Shown here piece by piece: positions 5,945-10,223 of a DNA stretch of 10,223 nucleotides (positions are counted from its first letter, which is position 1; the number at the start of each line of letters is the position of its first letter). Source of the stretch: Deltaproteobacteria bacterium (lineage in GTDB: Bacteria; Desulfobacterota; Desulfobacteria; Desulfobacterales; ETH-SRB1). The DNA lies in contig JAFCZU010000320.1 in the NCBI GenBank assembly GCA_019314185.1, positions 1 to 10,223 of the forward strand, written 5' to 3'. Position numbers and translations under genes: made by a program. The notes below the pieces were generated by a model that worked only from the letters and a program-made list of their open reading frames with translations, had not been told where the DNA came from and did no database searches.

Positions 5945-6114
5945 AAAGAAAAGCATTGTTGCGAATAATTAAATCAAACGGTTGCATCTTTGTTCGCCAT
6001 GGAAGCAATCATGATTGGTATAAAAATCCCCAATCAGGGAAAAGTCAACCTATAGCAAGGCATACCGAAATAGAAGATGGTCTCGCCAAAAGAATAATTA
6101 AAAGACTATGTTAG
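5941..6114 (+). CDS. hicA: HicA family toxin, 57 residues, TTG start
   Basis: The frame from TTG at 5941 encodes (M)KRKALLRIIKSNGCIFVRHG, continuing SNHDWYKNPQSGKSQPIARH and TEIEDGLAKRIIKRLC, TAG 6112-6114. This is a complete small HicA. The dsRBD-like fold has the catalytic His24 in the HGSNHD motif and the conserved PIARHTEI and LAKRIIKRL. HicA cleaves mRNA in the cytoplasm when free of HicB. The TTG overlaps the hicB TGA (TTGA), so translation is probably coupled to hicB and weak otherwise, which fits a toxin made in lower amounts than its antitoxin. No frameshift is visible. Confidence 0.85.
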   Translation: MKRKALLRIIKSNGCIFVRHGSNHDWYKNPQSGKSQPIARHTEIEDGLAKRIIKRLC

Positions 6115-6168
6115 AGAAGCAACTCACCCATTCCTGAGAAGACCCTTAACATCCTGATAAGGCTATCA

Positions 6169-6199
6169 AATAAAGTCAGAAGGTAACAACGTCCCCTAT
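6169..6199 (+). mobile_element. RAYT-B right end, copy 3 (solo)
   Basis: AATAAAGTCAGAAGGTAACA then ACGTCCCCTAT, without recognisable RAYT coding sequence to its left (6115-6168 resembles nothing I know). It lies 38 bases upstream of the next TA pair. Confidence 0.78.
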
Positions 6200-6236
6200 C
6201 CAAGTCCTATACGATCATAATTTGCAGGAGGATAAT

Positions 6237-6446
6237 ATGCCAAAATTAAAAGAAATTGATATTAATTATGAACAAGTACGGGATTTGGTCTATCAATTGG
6301 CCTTTGAAAAGAAGATGGCTCTTATAAAGGAAATTATCAAAGACAGGCGCTATCAGGAGAATTTTTACCGTTTTACGGAATCATTAGTAAAAAAGTATGA
6401 TATCCCTAATATGAATGAATCGGAATTGGATGCCTTTCTTGCATGA
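6237..6446 (+). CDS. Small putative antitoxin partnered with PIN toxin
   Basis: A 69-residue, charged, probably helical protein: MPKLKEIDINYEQVRDLVYQ, then LAFEKKMALIKEIIKDRRYQ, ENFYRF and a C-terminal acidic NMNESELDAFLA. I do not recognise a named family. The place (46 bases before a PIN toxin, same strand), size and acidic tail that could wrap the toxin are typical of VapB-type antitoxins. The N-terminal part could form a small DNA-binding fold, but no clear ribbon-helix-helix or AbrB pattern is seen. AGGAGG at 6226-6231 selects the ATG at 6237. Its upstream region begins within 40 bases of a RAYT-B end, so any operator must be very short or lie in the RAYT end itself. Confidence 0.7.
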   Translation: MPKLKEIDINYEQVRDLVYQLAFEKKMALIKEIIKDRRYQENFYRFTESLVKKYDIPNMNESELDAFLA

Positions 6447-6492
6447 AAAAAACTTTTTGGTGTAATTCTGATTCTGAGGATGTGTGGTTACA

Positions 6493-6903
6493 ATGATTCA
6501 TAGAATAGTTATTGATACAAATATTTACATTTCAGCGATATTTTGGGGTGGAAAGCCTCGCTCAGTTGTGGATTTAGGCCGCAATGGTCAAGTATCGATA
6601 TTTACATCATTGCAAATAGAGAAGGAAATAAACAAAAAGCTAAAAACTAAATTTGGACTTTCTGATGAAGAGGTTGCTCAAATTCTTTTTGACTTTTCAA
6701 CATTTACTTTGCCGATCAAAGTTTCTCAAAAAATAACAGTTATTGATGATGAGCCGGATGATGATAAATTTATCGAATGTGCTGTAGCATCTCGGGCAGG
6801 CTTTATTATTTCAGGGGATAAGCATTTGTTAAATCTGAAAGAGTATAAGGGAATAAAAATCATGAAAGCCGCAGACTTCCTGCTTCTCTTTTTGAAAAAA
6901 TAG
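6493..6903 (+). CDS. PIN-domain toxin (COG1569 / PIN family TA toxin)
   Basis: A 136-residue PIN-domain protein of the 'putative toxin-antitoxin system toxin component, PIN family' type. Acidic residues for metal binding are Asp8 (IVIDTNIYISA), Glu43 or Glu45 (SLQIEKEI), D89-D91 (DEPDDDKFIECA) and Asp109 (IISGDKHLL). These are the residues of a Mg/Mn-dependent RNase. Length is normal for the family. ATG 6493 is preferred as it gives the usual MIHRIVIDTN start; GTG at 6484 would add three residues and sits only three bases after GAGGA. The gene follows the 69-residue protein above and they are probably co-transcribed. No damage is visible. Confidence 0.85.
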   Translation: MIHRIVIDTNIYISAIFWGGKPRSVVDLGRNGQVSIFTSLQIEKEINKKLKTKFGLSDEEVAQILFDFSTFTLPIKVSQKITVIDDEPDDDKFIECAVASRAGFIISGDKHLLNLKEYKGIKIMKAADFLLLFLKK

Positions 6904-6948
6904 TTTCTGATATAATAATTAGAACTTGGAAAATACAAAAACATGAAT

Positions 6949-6969
6949 TTCACCGCAGACGCAGAGAGA
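6949..6969. repeat. CACCGCAGA-type dispersed repeat
   Basis: TTTCACCGCAGACGCAGAGA. This motif family (CACCGCAGAGACGCAGAG) is, from memory, widespread in environmental bacterial genomes beside small mobile or accessory genes. It occurs once here, shortly after the PIN toxin gene. Confidence 0.5.
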
Positions 6970-7102
6970 AGATGGATATTAACAAATGATGAAGGACGGC
7001 ATCAAGCGAATGGTCAACAACCTGGGGAGATGACAGTTTTCCCTGCCCGTCAGGCCATGGTTCTTTTTCAGATCGTCCGTTCCGATCTGGAAATAAATAA
7101 AA

Positions 7103-7131
7103 CCCTTAGCGTCCTGGCGCCTTGGCGGTTC
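7103..7131. repeat. GC-rich dispersed repeat, copy 2
   Basis: CCCTTAGCGTCCTGGCGCC then TTGGCGGTTC; 25 of 29 bases equal to 1600-1628. It precedes the hairpin end at 7141 by nine bases. Confidence 0.7.
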
Positions 7132-7140
7132 AAAATCAAG

Positions 7141-7168
7141 TTGTGCACGCTCTGCACGAACGTCCCGT
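7141..7168 (+). mobile_element. Hairpin end with ACGTCCC motif, copy 1
   Basis: TTGTGCACGCTCTGCACGAA then CGTCCCGT, identical at 8487-8514. GTGCA (7143-7147) pairs with TGCAC (7153-7157) around a 5-base loop, followed directly by GAACGTCCC. A hairpin next to a short conserved guide is the layout of REP-type ends recognised by Y1 transposases. Confidence 0.7.
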
Positions 7169-7283
7169 AGTTTTCCTGGCGATGAACATTTTGAAAAGGT
7201 GAATCTGGGGTTTAAGAGAGTGCCTGCCAGCTAACTTCCTGTCTTTCCTCAAATGACTATTAAATGAATAAAACAACAAAAGC

Positions 7284-7300
7284 ACCAGCGTCCCCCATTA
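7284..7300 (+). mobile_element. Partial RAYT-A-like end
   Basis: ACCAGCGTCCCCCATTA shares CAGCGTCCCCCATTA with the RAYT-A ends but lacks their left arm and the final CA. It sits directly before the second neuB fragment. Confidence 0.65.
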
Positions 7301-7303
7301 GCT

Positions 7304-7566
7304 GATTGACTGCCATGGTTCAGGCCATCCGCAATATTGAAAAAGCCCTTGGTGCTGGTATTAAAAAGCCCAGCTCGTCAGAACTGAAAAACAAGCCAAT
7401 TGCCCGCAAAAGTATTGTTGCAGCCCAACCTATTGCTGCTGGAGAAAAATTTACCAATGATAATTTGACAGCCAAAAGGCCAGGTACCGGGGTATCCCCT
7501 ATGCTCTGGAATAAGGTGATCGGACAGGTTGCTCAAAAAGACTATGAAGAGGATGAACTGATATGA
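7304..7566 (+). pseudogene. neuB: N-acetylneuraminate synthase 3' end (second copy)
   Basis: Only the last ~86 codons remain: TAMVQAIRNIEKALGAGIKK and the C-terminal SAF/antifreeze-like domain (KSIVAAQPIAAGEKFTNDNL, GTGVSPMLWNKVIGQVAQKD, EDELI). The whole catalytic barrel is lost. It is a diverged homologue of 4138-4390 with many silent changes, yet has blocks of complete identity, such as AAAAACAAGCCAATTGCCCG and onward, and the last 24 bases through ATGAGCGCAG. A partial RAYT-A end replaces everything upstream. As in the first copy, its stop overlaps the start of an antirepressor-like gene (ATGA). The ATG at 7314 is internal to the original gene, so no enzyme is made. Confidence 0.87.
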
Positions 7567-8108
7567 GCGCAGTAGCAAAATTTGAAAATTTAAAGGACCT
7601 GATTGTTGAATTGCGCGGTCAAAGTGTTTTGCTCGATAGCGATGTTGCTGAGATTTACAAGGTTGAGACAAAACGAGTCAATGAGGCAGTAAAAAATAAT
7701 CCTGATAAATTCCCGCATGATTACATGTTTGAGATCAGTGAAAGTGAGTTTGTGGATTTGCGGTCGAAATTTTCGACCACAAAATTTGCAAAGACAAGAG
7801 CCTTACCGAAGGCCTTCACTGAAAAGGGTTTGTACATGCTGGCTACCATATTGAAAAGTAAACAGGCTACAGAAGCGACATTTGCAATCATTGAAACTTT
7901 TTCAAAAATCAGACAGCTATCAAGAAACATTCATGAGCTATCGGTTGTTCAAGATAAAGCTGATCAGAAGGCACTCATGCAGAAAAGCGGAGAGATGATT
8001 ACTGAACTTCTGGATGACGACCTGCAAACAACCGACACGGAAACATCAATAGAACTGAATTTTGCTGTTTTGAAGTTTAAGCACACGATAAAAAAGAAAA
8101 ATAAATAA
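7563..8108 (+). CDS. ORF6N domain protein (phage antirepressor / KilA-N-like DNA-binding)
   Basis: A 181-residue protein, about full length for the compact ORF6N group. The ORF6N domain spans about 10-100: VELRGQSVLLDSDVAEIYKV, ETKRVNEAVKNNPDKFP, STTKFAKTRALPKAFTEKGL, YMLATILKSKQATEAT. A coiled, charged C-terminal half ends ELNFAVLKFKHTIKKKNK. ORF6N/KilA-N domains bind DNA and are swapped among phage antirepressors and large DNA viruses; the role of solo chromosomal copies is unknown. It starts on the neuB stop (ATGA), so translation may be coupled to neuB. Its last codons run straight into neuC, whose start codon is lost. The 3' 35 bases recur at 808-842. Unlike the Bro-N gene at the same place in the first block, it is undamaged. 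Confidence 0.88.
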   Translation: MSAVAKFENLKDLIVELRGQSVLLDSDVAEIYKVETKRVNEAVKNNPDKFPHDYMFEISESEFVDLRSKFSTTKFAKTRALPKAFTEKGLYMLATILKSKQATEATFAIIETFSKIRQLSRNIHELSVVQDKADQKALMQKSGEMITELLDDDLQTTDTETSIELNFAVLKFKHTIKKKNK

Positions 8109-8109
8109 G

Positions 8110-8416
8110 AAAGATTTGCATCGTTACAGGCACCCGTGCCGAATATGGTCTCCTCTACTGGTTAATGAAAGAGATTCAAGAAGACTCTAAACTTGAACTT
8201 CAGCTCATTACCACAGGAATGCACCTTTCTCCTGAATTCGGCTTAACTTACCGCCAGATAGAAAAAGACGGCTTTAAGATTGATAAAAAAATAGAGATGC
8301 TTCTTTCTTCGGATACGCTGGCAGGAATTTCAAAATCAATGGGTCTTGGGATGATCGGTTTTGCTGAAGCGTATGCTGACCTGAAGCCGGATATTATAGG
8401 CGAATATCTGGCATAA
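8110..8416 (+). pseudogene. neuC: UDP-GlcNAc 2-epimerase, both ends missing (second copy)
   Basis: The frame reads RKICIVTGTRAEYGLLYWLM and on to GMIGFAEAYADLKPDIIGEY, LA, stop. It has no start of its own: the first codons are replaced by the 3' end of the ORF6N gene, and the first internal ATG is at 8165, after the nucleotide-binding GTRAEYG loop. The 3' end is the same RAYT-A fusion as at 5552-5567. Unlike the first copy, it keeps CAG (Gln) where that copy has TAG. About 15% of bases differ from the first copy in the early part, but the last ~120 bases through the RAYT end are nearly identical. Non-functional as an epimerase. Confidence 0.87.
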
Positions 8417-8447
8417 CTTCACAATGTAACAGCGTCCCCCCATTACA
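8417..8447 (+). mobile_element. RAYT-A right end, copy 4
   Basis: As the other copies but with one extra C in the loop (CGTCCCCCC). Arms are TGTAA 8425-8429 and TTACA 8443-8447. Followed after one base by the miniature element at 8449. Confidence 0.85.
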
Positions 8448-8448
8448 C

Positions 8449-8514
8449 TCAGGAATGTTTTTGCACTCAAAATTATAAAAATGATCTTGTGCACGCTCTG
8501 CACGAACGTCCCGT
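8449..8514 (+). mobile_element. Candidate 66-bp miniature RAYT-type element
   Basis: The left 29 bases equal 1650-1678, the sequence just upstream of the RAYT start codon. The right 28 bases (8487-8514) equal the hairpin end at 7141-7168. Nine bases of AT-rich DNA join them. The whole looks like an element that kept both ends and lost the transposase, as in REP/MITE derivatives. It ends 40 bases before the dead hicB. Confidence 0.65.
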
Positions 8515-8553
8515 GAGTTGTTTCCTTTAAAAGTTTCAAAAGGAGTTAAGCCA

Positions 8554-8743
8554 ATGAAAATACGTTTGACTGAGGAGATATGGAAAGAAGGTAATATGTA
8601 TGTTTCTTATTGTCCTGAATTGGATATTGCTTCCTGCGGCGAGGATGTTCATCAGGCAAAGAAAAATGGAGGAAATTAATACTGATATTTTGAGTGCGCG
8701 CAAAGAGTTGGTTGGGTTTACACCTATCGAAGTGGCTGTCTGA
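8554..8743 (+). pseudogene. hicB: HicB antitoxin remnant
   Basis: MKIRLTEEIWKEGNMYVSYC, then PELDIASCGEDVHQAKK, is a clear HicB N-terminus, with AGGAG at 8541-8545 before the ATG. After QAKK the frame runs into TAA at 8677. The neighbouring frame gives MEEINTDILSARKELVGFTP IEVAV and ends TGA 8741-8743, which could be the C-terminal end of the same protein. An internal deletion with frameshift therefore removed the middle. The start of the hicA remnant overlaps this stop (TGATG), preserving the original operon spacing. Confidence 0.78.
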
Positions 8744-8862
8744 TGAAAATCAAGCCGACTCATTATCAAGTTCAGGTCAAGATTTTTGAAATGGCTGGAT
8801 GCCCAGACGATAGTTTTTATGAGAAACATAACGTCCCTATTTCCATCACATGGGCGTCTTGA
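8743..8862 (+). pseudogene. hicA: HicA toxin N-terminal remnant
   Basis: MKIKPTHYQVQVKIFEMAGC fits the first helix of the HicA/YcfA group (compare the K-P-x-x-Y...KIFE-AGF pattern). What follows (PDDSFYEKHNVPISITWAS) is unrelated and lacks the catalytic His segment (GDH/GSH). The switch lies close to an ATAACGTCCCTAT stretch, so a RAYT-like end may have replaced the rest. No toxin activity is expected. Confidence 0.65.
8827..8840 (+). mobile_element. ACGTCCC-type end within hicA remnant
   Basis: CATAACGTCCCTAT resembles the RAYT-B end AACAACGTCCCCTAT over its last bases. It is short and could be chance. Its place, at the break of hicA and before the next hicBA pair, fits the pattern of the other ends. 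Confidence 0.4.
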
Positions 8863-8876
8863 ACATAGACTATAAG

Positions 8877-8905
8877 TTGACAACACCTCAATCCTATCAT
8901 ATTTA
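8877..8905 (+). promoter_or_regulatory. Possible sigma-70 promoter for hicBA
   Basis: TTGACA at 8877-8882, then 17 bases, then TATTTA at 8900-8905 (alternatively TTTAAT at 8902-8907 with a 19-base gap). It lies in the AT-rich gap upstream of the hicB start at 8968. The -35 is perfect; the -10 is weak. Confidence 0.4.
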
Positions 8906-8967
8906 ATAGTAACAGTATGGACTAAATTAAAAACCTCAGATTTTATTTCTCACCATAAGAGGCAGCC

Positions 8968-9348
8968 ATGAAAGGTTTAAAAGCAAAAAGAATAAGATTC
9001 AAAATCGGTAGTGTATGGGAAAGTCCGGCGCTAAATATATTATTAACCAAAGAAAACGATGTAATCGTTGCCCGCTGTTTGGATTTTACGGTTTCTTCCC
9101 ATGGTAAAGATGAGAAAGATGCTTTAAAGGCATTAGCTGATTCCATAAAGGAATATGTTTTAACTGCGGTAGAAAACGATGCGATTAATACAATTTTTGA
9201 TCCAGCGCATGGTAAGTATTGGAGGTTATATAACGAATTAGAAGCTAAACAGTCTTCCAGGAGTCTGAAGATGTCTATAAAAAAATCATTAATGTCTATT
9301 CCCGATGATAATCTCCAGCAATTAACTACCGAAATAAACTATGCCTAA
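8968..9348 (+). CDS. hicB: HicB-like antitoxin (long form)
   Basis: A 126-residue protein with a HicB-like core: ALNILLTKENDVIVARCLDF (21-40), TVSSHGKDEKDALKALADSI (41-60), KEYVLTA. The C-terminal part (about 70-126) has WRLYNELEAKQSS and MSIKKSLMSIPDDN, probably an extra helical or DNA-binding region; I see no standard ribbon-helix-helix there. AAGAGG at 8957-8962 supports ATG 8968. The final codons overlap hicA by eight bases, which implies one transcript and coupled translation. The pair shares no obvious sequence closeness with the hicBA at 5753-6114. It appears intact. Confidence 0.75.
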   Translation: MKGLKAKRIRFKIGSVWESPALNILLTKENDVIVARCLDFTVSSHGKDEKDALKALADSIKEYVLTAVENDAINTIFDPAHGKYWRLYNELEAKQSSRSLKMSIKKSLMSIPDDNLQQLTTEINYA

Positions 9349-9559
9349 GCCGTTAGAATTAAGAAAATTAATAAAAATGCTCAAGAGGTACGGCATTGTT
9401 TATGTGACAGGCAAAGGCAGGCACCCTAAGTTTTATGATTCCGAGACACATAAGTCTTACCCCATCAAGTCGCATGGCAAAAAGACGCTTATTTTATCGT
9501 ATGCACTTGATGATCTGATAGAGAAGTTTGATTTGCCCGCAGACGTTTTTGATAGATAA
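9341..9559 (+). CDS. hicA: HicA family toxin
   Basis: A 72-residue HicA-like protein: LRKLIKMLKRYGIVYVTGKG (7-26), RHPKFYDSETHKSYPIKSHG (27-46), then KKTLILSYALDDLIEKFDLP. The His in KGRHPKF (residue 28) stands at the catalytic position; this subgroup has GRH in place of GSH. As in other HicA proteins it should cut mRNA and be held inactive by the HicB encoded before it. ATG 9341 is eight bases before the hicB stop ends. Length and conserved blocks are complete. Confidence 0.82.
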   Translation: MPKPLELRKLIKMLKRYGIVYVTGKGRHPKFYDSETHKSYPIKSHGKKTLILSYALDDLIEKFDLPADVFDR

Positions 9560-9791
9560 CTTTGAGAGGTTTGAAAAACCGATCAGATTCCCGATTTTAT
9601 AATTTTTGTCAATTTTTCAGAAAAGGAGCAGTAAAACTTACAACAAAATACACTTAAATTTGGATAATAGCCTATAATCAGGCTGCATATTAGCCCCGCA
9701 AGAGGCTTATTTTGAGGTGTTTTACCCGGTTTTTGTTCACCGGGCGCACCCATGGCCCGTAGGTCCGGGAGATCGTACTGGGCTCACCACC
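9560..9791. other. Non-coding gap with three hairpins beside the IS
   Basis: No gene. Inverted repeats: AGCCT/AGGCT (9669-9684), CCCGGT/ACCGGG (9725-9744, 8-base loop) and CCACC/GGTGG (9787-9802, overlapping the transposase stop). They may be subterminal structures or a terminator of the IS. Neither IS end nor a flanking target duplication can be placed without the other side. A 5-bp hairpin GGTTT/AAACC (9568-9580) follows hicA but lacks a T-run. Confidence 0.5.
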
Positions 9792-10223
9792 CTATACGGT
9801 GGCAACTCCCAGGATTTTTAAGCCTCTTGTAATATTGCAAGCTGCCTGGCGATACCAGCAATCAAATTTATTTTTGACGATAGTAGTAAATCGGGCTTGT
9901 TGCGCTTTACCATGCAGATGACTGAGTCCGAAGTACTGTTCAACGATATAACGGATCTTTGATATTTTTTTATTACGTTCTTTTTCATAGGAGATTAATT
10001 TAGCCGTAGTAGTATTCTTTCTCATAATGCCATCATGAATATTATTCATAGAAAGAAATTCCCTGTTGGGTTTTCCGAAGTAGCCTTTATCAGCGTAAAC
10101 CTTTTTAATTGGCTGTTTTGTATGCCTGCTGTAAGTGGTGCAATATGGCAGATAGATTGAGTCACTAACGGAGGCAGGTGTTAGAGTGGTAGATAGGATA
10201 AAGCCATGATTCACATCTATAGA
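9792..10223 (-). CDS. IS5-family transposase, C-terminal part (runs off window)
   Basis: Read on the minus strand, the open frame enters from the window edge (SIDVNHGFILSTTLTPASVS) and ends with TAG at 9794-9792. Motifs: KVYADKGYFGKPNREFLS holds the second catalytic Asp region (YADKGY), and RYIVEQYFGLSHLHG carries the Glu of the DDE triad. The last part is KFDCWYRQAACNITRGLKIL. These fit DDE transposases of the IS5 group, which cut and paste DNA in the cytoplasm. About 144 residues are visible; the N-terminal half and first Asp lie outside. No frame damage is seen. It is opposite to every other gene here, suggesting a separate insertion that borders the array. Confidence 0.85.
   Translation of the reverse strand, partial: SIDVNHGFILSTTLTPASVSDSIYLPYCTTYSRHTKQPIKKVYADKGYFGKPNREFLSMNNIHDGIMRKNTTTAKLISYEKERNKKISKIRYIVEQYFGLSHLHGKAQQARFTTIVKNKFDCWYRQAACNITRGLKILGVATV

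Larger units (their letters stand above)
6904..7300. other. Gene-free interval with mixed repeat fragments
   Basis: About 400 bases with no convincing gene. It holds a GC-rich motif (6949-6969), a second GC-rich repeat (7103-7131), a hairpin end (7141-7168) and a partial RAYT-A end (7284-7300). The 75-codon frame from 6943 begins inside the first repeat and ends in the hairpin end; its protein shows no family resemblance. 7170-7283 resembles nothing I recognise. Confidence 0.6.

Noticed and set aside
6943..7170. 75-codon plus-strand frame as a gene
   Set aside because: It begins within a dispersed repeat, ends in a hairpin element end, has no ribosome-binding site and no family likeness.
637..8840. 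Integron attC sites as explanation for the ends
   Set aside because: No integron integrase gene and no attC-like paired core sites; the ends are attached to RAYT genes.
9568..9580. Rho-independent terminator after hicA
   Set aside because: The stem is only 5 bp AT-rich and is not followed by a T-run.
1633..9782. GATCGTACTGGG shared by 1633-1644 and 9771-9782
   Set aside because: A 12-base match is expected by chance a few times in a window this size, and the surrounding sequence does not match.

Overview
The window looks like a repeat-rich accessory region from the chromosome of a free-living Gram-negative bacterium. The evidence is pieces of sialic-acid/LPS sugar genes (neuB, neuC), many toxin-antitoxin (TA) genes, decayed REP-associated tyrosine transposases (RAYTs) and a four-helix-bundle (23S rRNA intervening-sequence type) gene framed by heptamer repeats. 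This mix is familiar from large, repeat-laden Desulfobacterota-like genomes, but nothing here fixes the taxon. There is no rRNA, tRNA or conserved housekeeping gene.

Layout: 1-636 is a four-helix-bundle gene between two heptamer arrays in inverted orientation. 637-848 holds a RAYT tail and the last codons of an ORF6N-type gene. 860-1595 is a UPF0175/DUF3368 TA pair. 1600-3588 holds two decayed RAYT copies of different subfamilies. 3587-5597 is a 5'-truncated neuB, a broken Bro-N gene, a 3'-truncated neuC and a RAYT end. 5599-5722 is a second RAYT end. 5753-6114 is an apparently intact hicB-hicA pair; hicA has only 57 codons. 6169-6199 is a solo RAYT end. 6237-6903 is a small putative antitoxin plus a PIN toxin. 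6904-7300 is non-coding wreckage with several repeat families. 7304-8447 is a second neuB tail, an intact ORF6N gene, a second truncated neuC and a RAYT end. 8449-8514 is a possible miniature element. 8554-8862 is a dead hicBA. 8968-9559 is another hicB-hicA pair that looks intact. 9792-10223 is an IS5-type transposase fragment, the only gene on the minus strand.

The unifying pattern is a short terminal motif, (A/G)CGTCCC. It is always in the same orientation. It occurs at the 3' ends of at least two RAYT subfamilies and in further hairpin-bearing or partial forms. Most modules (TA pairs and the neuB-X-neuC blocks) begin shortly after such an end, so the region reads like a one-directional series of cassettes built by HUH-type elements. 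The sialic-acid genes cannot make working enzymes from this window: both neuB copies lack the 5' part and both neuC copies lack the 3' part. In both blocks a phage-antirepressor-like gene (Bro-N in one, ORF6N in the other) starts at the neuB stop codon. Functional expression is most likely for the TA pairs and the ORF6N gene.
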